Origin: Cristatella mucedo
Lineage: Eukaryota > Bryozoa > Phylactolaemata > Cristatellidae
Length of the DNA: 64,000 nt
Assembly: GCA_009760855.2 (NCBI GenBank)
Contig: WPIO01000004.1
Location: 13,078,001 to 13,142,000, forward strand
Direction of reading: 5' to 3'
Shown here: piece after piece, positions 37,301 through 48,639 of the stretch
How positions within the stretch are numbered: position 1 is the stretch's first letter
Layout: the number at the start of each line of letters is the position of its first letter
Made by a program: the position numbers and the translations under genes
Notes under the pieces: generated by a model
Told to the model about the DNA's origin: nothing
The model's database searches: none
Seen by the model: only the letters and a program-made list of their open reading frames with translations

Positions 37301-37719
37301 TAATTGAGTTGTCGAGGTTTTCTTTCCCTTCACTATAGTGATACACTGACTTACAAGTATTCCAACTAACGAGTTTTCGAGGCACGAGCCGTCTCTCGGC
37401 CGCTTTTTGCTTTGAGTTGAGAGCCAACCGTTATTGTCCTTAATTTTGCTTCGCGAGTTTCAAAGTATAAAGTGGGCAGAAGCCCGGCCCCGGCCAGGTG
37501 GTGTGGGCGTGGCTTCCTCTGGCCTCCTAGTGTGCCTTCTTGACCTCCTGACATGGTGTAGTAGTAGTCCGTAAAGCCTCACACATTTTGGGATAAGTCA
37601 GAAATCTGTCCGATGTGTGTCCATGCTGGGGACGATGAAGAACCGGCCTGGATGCTCTTGGGCTTCTATATTGAGGGATAAGTAGCGCCTGAAAATTCAG
37701 TGTGTGAAGACCCGTTGTG

Positions 37720-38435
37720 CACTCATTCTTAAGTCCATGCTAAAGCACCCGAGCTAAACGCTGGCACGATAGACGACGGTGAGGCGAAAGCGCGACTAAC
37801 ACGGGCTACTGACAAGATCCCATAAAGAAGCAAGTCTTGAGTGGGCGTGACGACACTAACACAAGACGACAGAAGATTCCCGTGGGGGTATTCTACACCA
37901 AAGAAAGTAAGTTGCTGCTAATGGCAACTGCAAACGTCGGTCGTTTGTTAAATGTAGGGGTCGGGAAGCATGTGATGATGCCTGATTGCAGCATTATGAG
38001 GTTCGGGTCCGGATCAGTAAAGGTATGTGGAGGTATCATGCAGGCGGTGTAGGCGCACTTCACTGCATCGAGGGAGTAATGAACAAAATTCGCTACCTGC
38101 GAATCCTGGACAACGTTACTATGCCAAGTGTATGAAGACTGCTTGGCATTAATTTTATTTATCAACAGGGCAACGACGTACAGCCAGAGTTTGGTTGCAG
38201 TTTCTCCTTGGGTTTGCTCTTTTCGAATGCTTGCAGCAGCTGAGTCAGAGGCCGAACCTTGACCCGATTGAGCATCTAAGGGTCATGGTTCAGCATTGGC
38301 TGAGAGCTCGAGAGAGAGTTACGTCAGACCAATGGGCGAATTATGAGATGAACTGCAAGCAGGTTGGCATAATATGCCATCCGAAGTACATCATTCCGTC
38401 GATTCCTTGCAACTCCAAAGGTGGAAGTGGTCGCT
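37720..38435 (+). mobile_element. decayed Tc1/mariner transposase
   Basis: In shifting + frames: ESKLLLMATANVGRLLN, then IMRFGSGSVKVCGGIM (compare the KFGGGSVMVWGGI box after the second catalytic aspartate region), then NKIRYLRILD, VYEDCLALILFI, NLDPIEHLRVMVQHWLRARE (third catalytic box) and IPSIPCNSKGG at the C-terminus. The order is that of a DDE transposase of the Tc1 group. It has several stops and frameshifts. A segment at 37345-37400 with ACTTACAAGT and AACTAACGAGT may be a transposon end, but its partner was not found. Confidence 0.8.
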
Positions 38436-40429
38436 AATCGGCGGAAGGGACTATGACCTACTACTAGAATTAGTGCTTCTATGGTCTATGCTATAGATGG
38501 CAAGCCAAATAAATCAAATACTGGGCGTCTGTTTTTTATTTATTTTGTTATCAATTTCACTTGCTTGGACCCTCTGGGTATATTTTGAAACTGCCGACTG
38601 CAGTACTCGTCCAGGTGGCCATAGTTGGAGTGGGTTCGGCAAAACCTATGGCCGCAAGTGTGTGTTAATATACCAGCTTACTCCGATGAAAAATCACGGG
38701 AAAAATCAGTGTTGCATTACAGTGTAGGCCTAACTGTTCGATGACTCGGTGGTAAGCCCAGCCTAGCTGGTGAGCCTGGCCTACTGTTGGGCAGCGACTC
38801 CATACCACGACCATGGTTGTCAAGGTCTTGAATCTTGCCTTTGGTGTTCTTCTGTTGTTGACCTTGTCATGGATGAGGCGTTCGTTGAGATTTGACAACA
38901 CGAAACTTCTGGGTTTCATTTTCAATCTCTTCCTGGTGTAGAGAATGTTGTATGCGACGTTTCTGTTGAGTTTCGGCAGTGCGGTACTGATTGGCTACCT
39001 TTGTTTCTTGTTTTTCCCGTTGTTGTCTACGAAAGGTATGCCTATGTTCTGCTGGCTTCTATGTTCTTTTTTTTATCTTAATGCATTGCTGTGGAAACTC
39101 GCTTGTCCACAATTTAATGTCCACAGTGGAAGTCGCAGCCCGTGAAGAATCTCAGGCATGTTCTGTTTATGCATGTCTATCGTCAACAGAAGGCAGGCAC
39201 AGTACGACTTCAAATCAGCCATGCTCACTCTGGCAGGCAGCTTTCTGATTTGCCAATCTAGCTGATCCAAGCAGAAGGTTGAGAGTTCTGCATGCTGCTG
39301 GAATGCCATGGCCAACCTTTAAAGGGGAATTAGCAGCTACATATGCCAATTATCAGATTATCTCCCCCTTTCTTTTTTGCCACTCATGATTACTACATCA
39401 TCGTAGTCGTACTTTAAATATAACACAAATGACGTAGTCTAAACGTGACGTCACGGACTTTGCCTGTCTTACAGACTAACAAACAAACCTAGCCTTGTTT
39501 AGGGATATATATATATATGTCTGTGACTGTGTCGTTGAATCAGCTACGTTTGTAGCTTTTGTTTGTTGCAAGAGATGAAACTTTTGGCTGCCGTGTATGC
39601 TTATGTGTATGCTGAAGTTTGCTTAAGCCTTGAGTGGCATACAGAAAAACTCGCCAGTGTCACAATCCACTACCTTGTTATTGTTGCTCTGTGAAGCCAT
39701 ACGCCGCAGACGTGTATGCTGAGCCACGCAACCATCCAAGTTGTCCTTAAATAATGATTCATGGTAGTGACTATAATCTTTCAATGTGAGAGAGCAACTG
39801 AAATGAATAAATTCCAAGGGGCTACTGAACAGGAATTTTGCATATGAGTGACTGTGTGAATGAGTGACTGTCTTCCGATATGCATCGGCCGACTGGCTGT
39901 TCAATTCGTCTTGTCCACCATTGCTGCTGTGAGATTCACACCGGCCGCCTTCTGTCACCCTTTCTATCATACACAATGTCATTGCCTTTGAATGCAAGGT
40001 GCAGGCACATGACTTTGTAGCAATCTCTGATAATTATAAGAAAAAAAAGTCTTATATTGCACACCAAGATTGCAACTTCCGAAGAAGCGATATCCAAGTG
40101 TGTTAATGGCAAGCAAGGTATCTGGCCCAGGCACGCTAGCAGTGAAAGCAGCCAAGTAGCCCTAGCCAGCATGCAAATGCACACAACAAGGCACCCAGCT
40201 CTGCCGGCCATTTGGACCCCAGCCGGTAACATGTATTGACTCAAGCATATGTCACGCGCTCGAAGCATACAAGAAGAAGGGCGTGTTCGCGGGAACGCTT
40301 TGCAAAAGCATATCGCCCTTGCCCGTGGTCACTTCGTGCACAGTTTTGTAGCACCCGAGCCCATAAAGTACAAAATATGTATACAGTGTGAAAGCTGAGG
40401 AGCAGATAGGTCTTTAGCATTTCTTTTGT
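38436..40429. other. spacer, nothing recognised
   Basis: Several hydrophobic or mixed ORFs of 60-124 codons on both strands, without motif or splice support. Moderately AT-rich. Confidence 0.4.
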
Positions 40430-40795
40430 TTAATGTCAAATCAGGAGATGGCTTGATTTCACTCGGTTGTGAGTTCTAAGCTCTGGGAGCATAGTGTCTG
40501 AAGGCACAGTCTCCAAAACGCTTGAATCTGGATTGGGCTGGTGCGTCCAACCTATCGGAGTTAGAAAAGCAGATGGTGTAACAGCAGACCTGATGTAAAC
40601 TAATTTAGATTGATAGGCCTGGTGGGAGAGAGAGAGACAGAGAGACAGAGAGACAGAGACAGAGCAGGGACCTAGAGGTGAGGGGCGGAATCTTGAGGTC
40701 GATATGCCGTTTGATAGGCAGCCAGTGAAGATCGGGAACAGCAGTAGTATGGTAATGCCTAATGTGGCAGCTGCCACATTTCTGACAGATCAGCC
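40430..40795 (-). mobile_element. LINE-B 3' fragment with internal GAGACA repeat
   Basis: The inverted LINE-B C-terminal coding region: TTCTAAGCTCTGGGAGCATA, CACAGTCTCCAAAACG, GATATGCCGTTTGATAGGCA. A purine microsatellite (GAGACAGA units, about 40625-40666) is inserted within it. Confidence 0.8.
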
Positions 40796-41154
40796 GAGCT
40801 GCCAGATTGTTTGCCAACTGAAAGTGCCTAATCTTAATCTATGCCCGTACGAATTTTTGCAATGTCATGTTAATAGAAAAATATGCAGAGAGGACTGTGG
40901 AGCTGCTTTGTTCAAAAGTTTTGTTGAAAAGTTTGAAAGAGGAAACTCTGATGCAGAGCAGATGCTACAGGTGATATGCTGTTCGATTCGATTTGGAGAA
41001 ACCAGCTTTTCGGTTTCTGGCTTGCTTATAATTGCTGAACTTGCTTTGCCCATAATTCGTAAGTTTGTCATCATTCAAATTTGCTGTTAATCACTTTGAA
41101 AATGTCAGCAATCTTATGGAGCTTAGAGAGTTCGAGATGTATTGTATCTACGTC

Positions 41155-41262
41155 TGCAACTCCACAAGGACCTAGTGCGTGCTCCACTAGAATGTTTTCT
41201 CTAGTGCGCAATCCTAATGCCTAAGCAGCTTTCGGTTCGCATACGGTAGCCACAGCGTCCGG
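41155..41262 (-). mobile_element. LINE-A terminus, part of a chimera
   Basis: CTGCAACTCCACAAGGAC and AGCAGCTTTCGGTTCGCATA are the inverted LINE-A end. It abuts LINE-B-like sequence with no spacer. Confidence 0.7.
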
Positions 41263-41405
41263 TCTGCAGGGTGTTATCAAAGCACAAGTACAGCTGCTTG
41301 ACATTTGCATGCAAATGAAAGCCTAGATTGTGCTTGGAGATAACATCGGCATGAGGGAGAGTATAAATTGTGAAAAGAAGTGGACCTAAAACGGATCCCT
41401 GCTGC
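41263..41405 (-). mobile_element. LINE-B reverse transcriptase fragment, part of a chimera
   Basis: The minus strand reads [20 protein letters not shown], then [18 protein letters not shown], the palm-domain segment before and around the YADD box, which has become HANV. It runs in frame into LINE-A wording (CGYRMRTES) with the intervening reverse transcriptase missing. Confidence 0.75.
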
Positions 41406-43524
41406 ACCTAGAAGGCAATTAGCAGATTTCGCTGCTGGTCTGATATGGTTCGCGAAGCTTTGCCACCTTTTGGCAAAGTTTAGAGTGATTTATATTGATT
41501 TCAAGTCTTCCACAAATACGGCATCTGCTGATCCAGTGAGCAGTATTAGTGAGAGTGATTATGCAGGGAAGCTCGACTTCTTCCATAATGGATGCCTAGA
41601 TGCCATGGATACCTAGCGCTCAGGCTAGTGTTCATGCAGCTAATCTTCGATCGCTGCCGCAGCAGGGTAAGCTGGGACTCGTGTTGCTGCACGAGTATCG
41701 AGGGTCGGAAGTTATACGTAATGGAAGAGTTGACGCTGCCGACTGGAATTTCCTTGGGCGGCAACCTTTCCTTATTGCTCGCCCATCTACCTACCTTGTA
41801 ATTTAATGTTTCGTTCTCGATACTATTAGTTAAGTAATTTAATCAAACCACGAATCCGCGTTGGGTTGCTTCAAGGGCTATTGGCATTACAGAGCACTGG
41901 ATGTTAATATTGTGTGATCATTTCTGCTATCTTTGGCTTTGTACAGTGCATTTGCCGATCTGGTCTGCCTTGCTGCGGCTGCTGGCAACTAACTCGGGCT
42001 GCTAGGCTGCAGTTCATTGCTTGCATTTTTTTGATCGAGGCCTCACATGTTGGTCCGCTTGGGTGCTGGGTTCGAGATTTCTGCGAGATGCATTTGCTGC
42101 ATTTGTCTTGTGGACGTCTTAGATTAAAGACCAGGCTTTGAACATCTGGTACGATGACCTGGACATGGAAGACCGGCCGGTGGCTGTGAATGTGGATGGG
42201 TAGTCTCTGTATAGCCGTAGAGGTCGGAAAGACTGCACAGAGATCTGCACAGAGATCTGTCAGAGGTCTGCACAGCTGGCGTAGCCTTGATGTGTATAGC
42301 GGCATATCTTGATGTCGCCAGTTCGTCTCGGCAGTGAGAGGCTGCTGATCGTGGCCACTACTGTGACCATTTCCGATATTCGTTGGATGATGACATAGCT
42401 CTGAAAATGGGCAGTATGAAGAACTCTGACTAGTGTCGAGGAAGCTGGGCCATTATGCATGGACTGGGTGTATGCTAGACCCTGCTGGCGTTTTTTACCA
42501 AAGGAGCCGTTGATCTTCTCATTTAATGTCACGTGTGGAGATTAGCAAGCTAGGGTGACATGCTTTACTGGACAGCTTGTCTGTGGGCTGACACAGCTGG
42601 CACTTAGCAATAATGGCTTATTACTCACAAGGCTGATGCCCAGAAGATTGATTCATACACGGCTCTGCTGCTGATGGGTTTCCTTAGCTGCGGTGTGAGC
42701 CCAGCCCTCCCAACTCCCAGCCTATGAAGCCAATATCGTTGATCATGCCAGGTTCTACATGAAAATGGGGTTGCCATGATCAAAGCATTTATTCAGCATG
42801 CAAATCTACCGATAGGCACATGATTGCATCTGCGTTTGGATTGCTCAGCTAGAGCCCACAGATCTCATCTTAGTGCCATCTTAGTGGCTGCTGACGGTGA
42901 CATGGGTTTTGCATCAGACGCCCTGTGGCTAATCTGAATCGTCCTTTGAGGTAGGTTTGGGGGTAGCATGACCACTCAATCTTGGTCTTATGCATGTACA
43001 TCAGGGGGATTCCTGTTAATGAAAGTTTGAAAATCGCACCGTCACTAACCTAATAGTCTATGCATTCACAAATAATGAGCAAGTAAGTGCACAAGCATTG
43101 AATTAACTCTAGTTTTCCCCCACTCTGGAGTGAAAAGTTTCAGCCCAGTTTGGCTTAAAATGGCCACTGTCGTTGTAGTGGTAGCAGATGTGTGTCATTT
43201 GCACAGCTGTAACTATCATTTTCAGCACAAAACGGCTGCTGTTCTATGTTGAGCACTACGGAATTCCTTTAAAATTCCTAATTAGTTACAGGCACATAAA
43301 GTGGTGTTGTGTTACACTGTTAATTTGTCTATTGTTGTTTTGCCGACTAGGAAGATATTTATGCTGCTCACTGACCAGCCCCTCTACATGCAAGCTAGTA
43401 TCTGCAGTTACAAGGTGGACAGAGGAGTTTTGTTAATGTTTTAAAACCGAACTGTCTATCCTTCTCTGTGTGGATAATTATAATCAGAGCGAAACATTTC
43501 TTTGGCTCTCCAAGATAGCTACCA
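41406..43524. other. spacer, nothing recognised
   Basis: ORFs such as 41904-42305 (-) carry no motif. No repeat family used elsewhere here is seen. Confidence 0.4.
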
Positions 43525-43658
43525 CTCTTACTTGGTAAATGGTAGGGGTAAGTCGCTTGTCTTGACCTACAAGTCGTGGACTTGAGCCCTGTAGCAAATG
43601 TAAACTACCTGGATAGAGATTAAGTTCTCTTAGGGTGCTATACAAATAAATTGTATTT
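43525..43658 (+). mobile_element. SINE-1 copy
   Basis: Head GGTAGGGGTAAGTCGCTTG, B-box-like GTGGACTTGAGCCC, CTACCTGGATAGAGATTAAG, and tail TTAGGGTGCTATACAAATAA. Confidence 0.82.
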
Positions 43659-43809
43659 AATTTTTTATTTTTTGCATTTGCAGGAAAGGAAGCGTGTCAG
43701 TTGATATTTAGTGAATGCTTTCCAGTCATCTTCACCTCTTACTCTTACTTGTACTTACTTACTTACTTAACCTTACTCTTTCTTGCATACCGTGTGCCGC
43801 TTGATCGAA

Positions 43810-43958
43810 GGCTGGTTTGACCCTGTAGTTAAGGTGCTTGCCTCGAACCAAGGTTAAGGACAATGTATTTGACGACCGAGGTCGTAGGCTCGAGCCCGAT
43901 GGTATATGTGAAGTGCCTGAATAGAGATTAAGTTCTCTTAGAACTCCATACAAATGAA

Positions 43959-43960
<2 letters not shown>
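43810..43960 (+). mobile_element. SINE-1 copy
   Basis: Head GGCTGGTTTGACCCTGTAG, B box GTAGGCTCGAGCCC, GTGCCTGAATAGAGATTAAG, and a tail ending CATACAAATGAATG, directly continued by a TG microsatellite. A 28-base extra segment sits between the A- and B-box regions compared with 29785-29922. Confidence 0.82.

Positions 43961-44051
<91 letters not shown>
43961..44051 (+). repeat. (TG)n microsatellite at a SINE-1 3' end
   Basis: A pure TG run of about 90 bases starting at the last base of SINE-1, probably grown from the SINE tail. Confidence 0.97.
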
Positions 44052-44054
<3 letters not shown>

Positions 44055-44651
44055 GAGATCACTGACAAGTAACATAGATAAATCATGAAGGCTGCTTTGG
44101 CCACACTTTCGATGCTTCCGTCGTGATAATTAATTAATCCAGCACCTGAGGAATTATTTAGCTGTACTGCTGCTGCTCCCTAAGTCTAGCAGAAACCTAG
44201 TTTGCAGTGGCAGTAAGGATATTTATCTGTTGGGTAAGATCTGCAAACTTTGTTCGTAGTGGGTATGAGGCCCGCAAGATTTCATGCAGGCAGGCTAGAC
44301 CTGGCAAATAATGAAAAATGATAGCGCAAAATCATTGTTATTATCCGAGACAAACCTGGCTATTGCTTATCGATTGGAATTAACACATAATTTCGTCGTT
44401 GGGGGTGGTCAGACACTTAAGAATAGGGGCAGCCCAAGTCGCTGCCCAGCCCAATCAGGAGGGCAAATACCCCTCCTGCCCCCTAGAACCGTCACTGATA
44501 GTTTGCCAGAAACTGGCAGCCTATTACTGCTGCTGCTAAGCAGTGGCAGCGCTTTCTGTGTGTGCGGTGTCAAATCGTGTCACTGTGACCATTCCCAGAT
44601 GCATCAGACGATTTTAATGTAACAGTCTGTGGAAACTGTTGCTTGGGTGCT

Positions 44652-44815
44652 TGTAAAGGTGAACTAATTTAGCAGCCTCATTTCTATAGCGACATTAGAG
44701 CCTAAGTGCTGTCAGTAACACTTTTAGTGGCCAATGAAGATGTGCCTGCTTCAGGACTTGAACCCACAACTTTCGGTGTGAATAAGTGAGCACGGTACCC
44801 CTAGGCTAACACCCA
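44652..44815 (-). mobile_element. SINE-2 copy, diverged
   Basis: On + the inverted tail TTTAGCAGCCTCATTTCTAT is followed by the inverted B box GGACTTGAACCCACAAC and the head. Many substitutions. Confidence 0.75.
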
Positions 44816-44867
44816 AGGCTTGCACTAGTGTAAATGACCCTGGCCTTGTTGTCGATGTCAATCTGAT

Positions 44868-45000
44868 GTGGAACAGAGATAGGGTCTTTAAGAGTGAGGC
44901 GCTTGCCTTAACTGACTTGAGGTCGTTGGCTCTTGCCCTGCAGCTTATGTAAAGCACGTGAATAGAGATTAGTCTCTCTAGTGGTGCTATATAAATGAAT
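44868..45000 (+). mobile_element. SINE-1 copy
   Basis: Head GGTCTTTAAGAGTGAGGCGC, B-box region TTGGCTCTTGCCC, GCACGTGAATAGAGATTAG, and tail GTGGTGCTATATAAATGAAT. A MITE begins at its last base. Confidence 0.75.
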
Positions 45001-45002
45001 TA

Positions 45003-45471
45003 CCCTATTTTATCACGTGTAAGCCTCCCCCTATGTATAAGCCCCCAAATTTTTGAACCAATTTTTTTGAGAAATTATTTTTATTCATTAACTGAATGAA
45101 CAGAACTATATCAAGACTAGTAATAATCATTCGTTTCACTATCACTATCTTGTGCATCAAGAATGGTGATGATACTCTCCATATTTCTCATTCATATTAC
45201 AGGCTTGAAATTTGGTAGAAACTCTGTTATCACCATTGTCATCGTCTCTCTTTTCATAGATTGTGTCATCTTCCATTCCATCCATTGCATTTGAAATACC
45301 ACAAATGCATTCAAATCCACTCAGAATTACTCATATGCATTCCGAGTAGTTACATTGTTTAGCGAAATGTTAAACCAAAAAAAGTAACCTCCCATGTGTA
45401 AGCCGCCTTTGCATTATCTGACCCCAAATTTTGGAGAGAGAAAAAGGGGGCTTGTACACGGTAAAAGACGG
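45003..45471. mobile_element. TA-flanked MITE of Tc1/mariner type
   Basis: The left end reads CCCTATTTTATCACGTGTAA; the reverse complement of the right end reads CCGTCTTTTACCGTGTACAA. The two are similar over about 25 bases and both continue into AAGCCCCC-type sequence. TA lies immediately outside each end (45001-45002 and 45472-45473), the target duplication of Tc1/mariner elements. The 469-base interior has no transposase frame, so it is non-autonomous. Related sub-terminal words recur at both ends. Confidence 0.82.
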
Positions 45472-45473
45472 TA

Positions 45474-46174
45474 TATTATTATCATTATCTTTCGATCGGC
45501 ATTATGACGACGCTGTAGTAATAATAGGCTCCCATTACCGAGCTGTAGAATACCGTCCCTTTATTTTTGTATTCCTCTCCTTATCTTCACTTACTTTGCC
45601 TATTGTGCTCCTCTTCGGCCATTTTGCTTTTCCTTTCTCGCACCATCGGTGCCGTTAGTAAATCGCCATCTTCTGGACGCGTACGAGCTTCATTGCATCC
45701 TTATTAGCAATCTCAAAAAGCAACGGAAATCTGGCGTGACTATCTGTTGCTTGCACACATTACTACCTGTTTGCTTGTTTGGTTGTTGCCAGACATCTGG
45801 CATTAGTTAATTAGCAGGCATGAGCTACAACGTGTTGGCCAACAAAATCCTCCCTCCTTCGCGATGCTATCCGAAGGGACAGAGGCTCTGTTGTAAACCT
45901 GTTTCCGATTTGCAGCCTTTTAGAACGCTTTTTATGTTACTTTTGCAAAAAACTGTCCTAATCTTTACTGACACGGTTGCACTTGCACTCTTTTCATAAA
46001 ACAAGGACAAGTCATAGGTATGAGCTTAGCTATTGTGATCTGCATTGTTCTTGTGAGGGGCTAGGCCTCAACCTGGTGCTCCTTGATTGCAGAAGTCTTT
46101 CTGACAAAGTTAAGAACCTCTGTTTTGCTAGTCCTATCGAGCAGGTCCCAGTCACTCGTAATGGCAGCTATAGC
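45474..46174. other. spacer, nothing recognised
   Basis: No repeat or exon is supported. Confidence 0.4.
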
Positions 46175-46260
46175 TTTAATAATAATAATAATAATAATAA
46201 TTCACTTGATAAAGCGCCTTCAGAGAACTTAATCTCTCTCTAGGCGCTTTACATTTGCTT
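46175..46260 (-). mobile_element. LINE-B 3' tail remnant
   Basis: TAA repeats, then AAAGCGCCTTCAGAGAAC and TCTCTAGGCGCTTT, the inverted LINE-B terminal hairpin. Only about 85 bases are present. Confidence 0.85.
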
Positions 46261-46624
46261 TGTTGCAGTTATGTTGCTGGCAAGCAGCGCGTTGTCTGAT
46301 ATTAACTTTGATAAGTGGGCATGAGTCATGTCAGTATATTACGTGCCCCTCCCTGCTTGGTGTGCCAGCCTACCACGCCTGTCAGGAAGGGGTTGCATCC
46401 CTAGCAATCCATAGCCTGGACTATTATTGTACCCTTAAACTAATTAATTTGCTGGTTGAAGTGGCTTGTGATATTTTGAAAATTTGAGTATCACTTGGTA
46501 AAATATCTATTAAAGCTGGACCCAGGTAGGTGACAGAAAGTCGAGATTAGTGGCCTATATATGTGTGTGTGTGTGTGTGAGTGCGTGCGTGCGTGTGTGT
46601 GTTATTAAAAAATGTACATATACA

Positions 46625-46985
46625 TTAGCCGGCGATGCCCTGCCCTGTCGGGGTTGGTGGTGCTACCCGGTCCTCATGGTTCAGGAACAGGGACCACACG
46701 GCTTTCGAGCCGGTAATGGCGTCCAAGATGCAGTGCTGCCTTAATGCCTTCCTCTCCGCGCCTGCGATGCCGAGCTCGGCCAGGCAAGCTTCATTGGTTG
46801 GCCTCCAGCTGCCGAGAGCCCCGACCACGAAGGGCCTCACCACTGCCGACCGGTAGCCAGCTGTCAGGAAAGACCGGGCAATGGCTGCATATTTATCGGT
46901 CTCGTTCCGGTCAACTATAACCAGAGCATCCTCACTGCCGTCGAACAGAACCGTCTATATCCCGAGATTCCAGGGGATCACGATA
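46625..46985 (-). mobile_element. LINE-D C-terminal fragment
   Basis: The minus strand reads RPFVVGALGSWRPTNEA, then LGIAGAERKALRQHCILDAI, then GSKAVWSLFLNHED. The VVGALGSW...N...L and DAI.GS words are those I associate with C-termini of R2/NeSL-like retroelement proteins in invertebrates. Upstream, DRNETDKYAAIARSFLTAGY continues in frame. Only the C-terminus is present and no tail is identified. The family name is less certain than the retroelement nature. Confidence 0.55.
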
Positions 46986-48104
46986 TTAAATCAAATATTT
47001 CAGCATTCAATGGGCTGCTGGCCGAAACATATTTTACTGGAACGGGCTTTGCATGCGTTCGCAATATTTGGAACAAATTGTGCATGCTGCCACCTTGATT
47101 AGCCCTCTAGATTTAAAAAACCAGCAAAATTACTTATGTAGCAATTTCAAGTGGGTTCAGATACTGTTGCAGCTTTCCGAGGAAATTTTTTCTTGCACCA
47201 TCAAGACATGGCAAAGAATGGTTTTTTTTTTAGTGTACTAGAGGTACTCCATTCAAAGAACATATCTCGACGACTGTGCCGGTCACGTCTTCAGGAATGG
47301 TCCTCCGGTTTTTCGCATGAGTAAATGTAGACCAGACTTGGTTCAAGAATATGCAAGGAATTAATAGTGCAGTTTGAGCAAGTAACAGCCAATCACATTT
47401 CCTGATGAAAATATAGTTTCGGGACCGTAGAAAAGTTCTGGCAAATACCTGAAATGCCTCAAGTATGACGATATGCATATTGCACAGTTTTCCATCAAGA
47501 TTATGTAACGGTAGTTAAATTAAATACTTGCATGAGGCAAACCGAGATATTTAAGACATAGGAAATTTATCAAATGAATTGTTTAATTTTTTTCGTGAGA
47601 AGATTCTTTTTTGCATTTTTATTTTGTACGACAGATTGTTTGCGTTTTTTAATCATGTCAGGCTTTTGGTTGTGTGTATTCAAAATAGCTTGCTTCAAAC
47701 CCATGATAAATGCTGAGAAAATTTCTGACACAGTTGTTTGGATATATTGCCAGAGAGTGGTATACTTAGTATATCCAGCAAATCTTAGTTCCCAGCGATC
47801 AGAGAGCATCAAAAAATAATGCCCTATCAATTGGCCAATTTCCCAATGATAATGCCCAATCCCTATTTTTTCAAATATTATATTCATTAAAAAGTTGATC
47901 GAGATAGTGAAAATTATACAGTGTGAGCTCGGTTGTCTGAGTCAACTATATGCCCCTGTATGACTATTACAATAAAAATTACTCTACGTACGGACTGTAG
48001 GCCTATGTATTCGAGCACTCCTACCATTCCTTCAACGCCAGGGGCAGCTGCTCGACCACTCCTTATGTGTGGACTAGAACTTTTTTTTAGTACAATGGTG
48101 ACTA
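46986..48104. other. AT-rich spacer
   Basis: The longest frame is 47570-47887 (-), 105 codons, Lys-rich at its end, without motif; an 81-codon frame overlaps it on +. Neither is supported. Confidence 0.35.
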
Positions 48105-48270
48105 GCTGTGATGGCACACTAGGTAAGGCGGTTGCTTTCACGACCTCGGTCCCGAGGTCGTGGGTTCGATTCCTGCGGTGGGCGATTCTTTATCGCCACT
48201 GCAAGCGGTGGTGATAGCCGTAAAGGCTCTTCTGTCGCTATACAAAAAGAGGCTGTTTAATCAGCTAGGA
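48105..48270 (+). mobile_element. SINE-2 copy, palindrome subfamily
   Basis: Carries the family order with a GTGGGTTCGATTCC B box and the AGGCTGTTTAATCAGCTAGG tail. Just before the B box, CACGACCTCGG (48139-48149) and CCGAGGTCGTG (48152-48162) form a perfect hairpin absent from 10578 and 28335. The copy at 60690-60850 shares it. Confidence 0.9.
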
Positions 48271-48639
48271 CTAAGGGGGTATTATTTTATGTCCAGAGGG
48301 CTCTAATAGTGTTAGAAAAAACCGCATTTGGGGTGTCGTGAACAGGTTTTCTATGCTCTAACTACACAAATATTCGATTTATGAATATGAATTCTACTTC
48401 GCGAAAAATTCACTTTTCGCGGTAAAGTCCAGAACTGATTCACCGCAATAAACGAGGGACGACTGTAAATCGGGAGTAAAAGTTGATAGCCATCCGATGC
48501 TTTCGTCCCTCGCGTTCGACGAGATCAGCAGTGACTTGTTACCAAGGAACACTGTGCAGTGGTGTTGGGATCTGTGGCTCATGTGGCTATCTCCTCTGGT
48601 TATTTTGACAGAAGCTGCAAGATTCGGCAAACGTCTTAG
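48271..48639. other. spacer, nothing recognised
   Basis: No repeat or exon is supported. Contains AAAATTCACTTTTCGCGG and GAACTGATTCACCGC words, not assigned. Confidence 0.35.

Noticed and set aside
37801-37914. Exon ending at the GTAAGT near 37907, with a CTAAC branch-like word upstream
   Set aside because: The reading continues into conserved Tc1/mariner transposase sequence, so it is transposon coding DNA rather than a host exon.
47570-47887. 105-codon Lys-rich minus-strand ORF
   Set aside because: AT-rich DNA, no motif, no splice context, overlapped by an equally good + frame.
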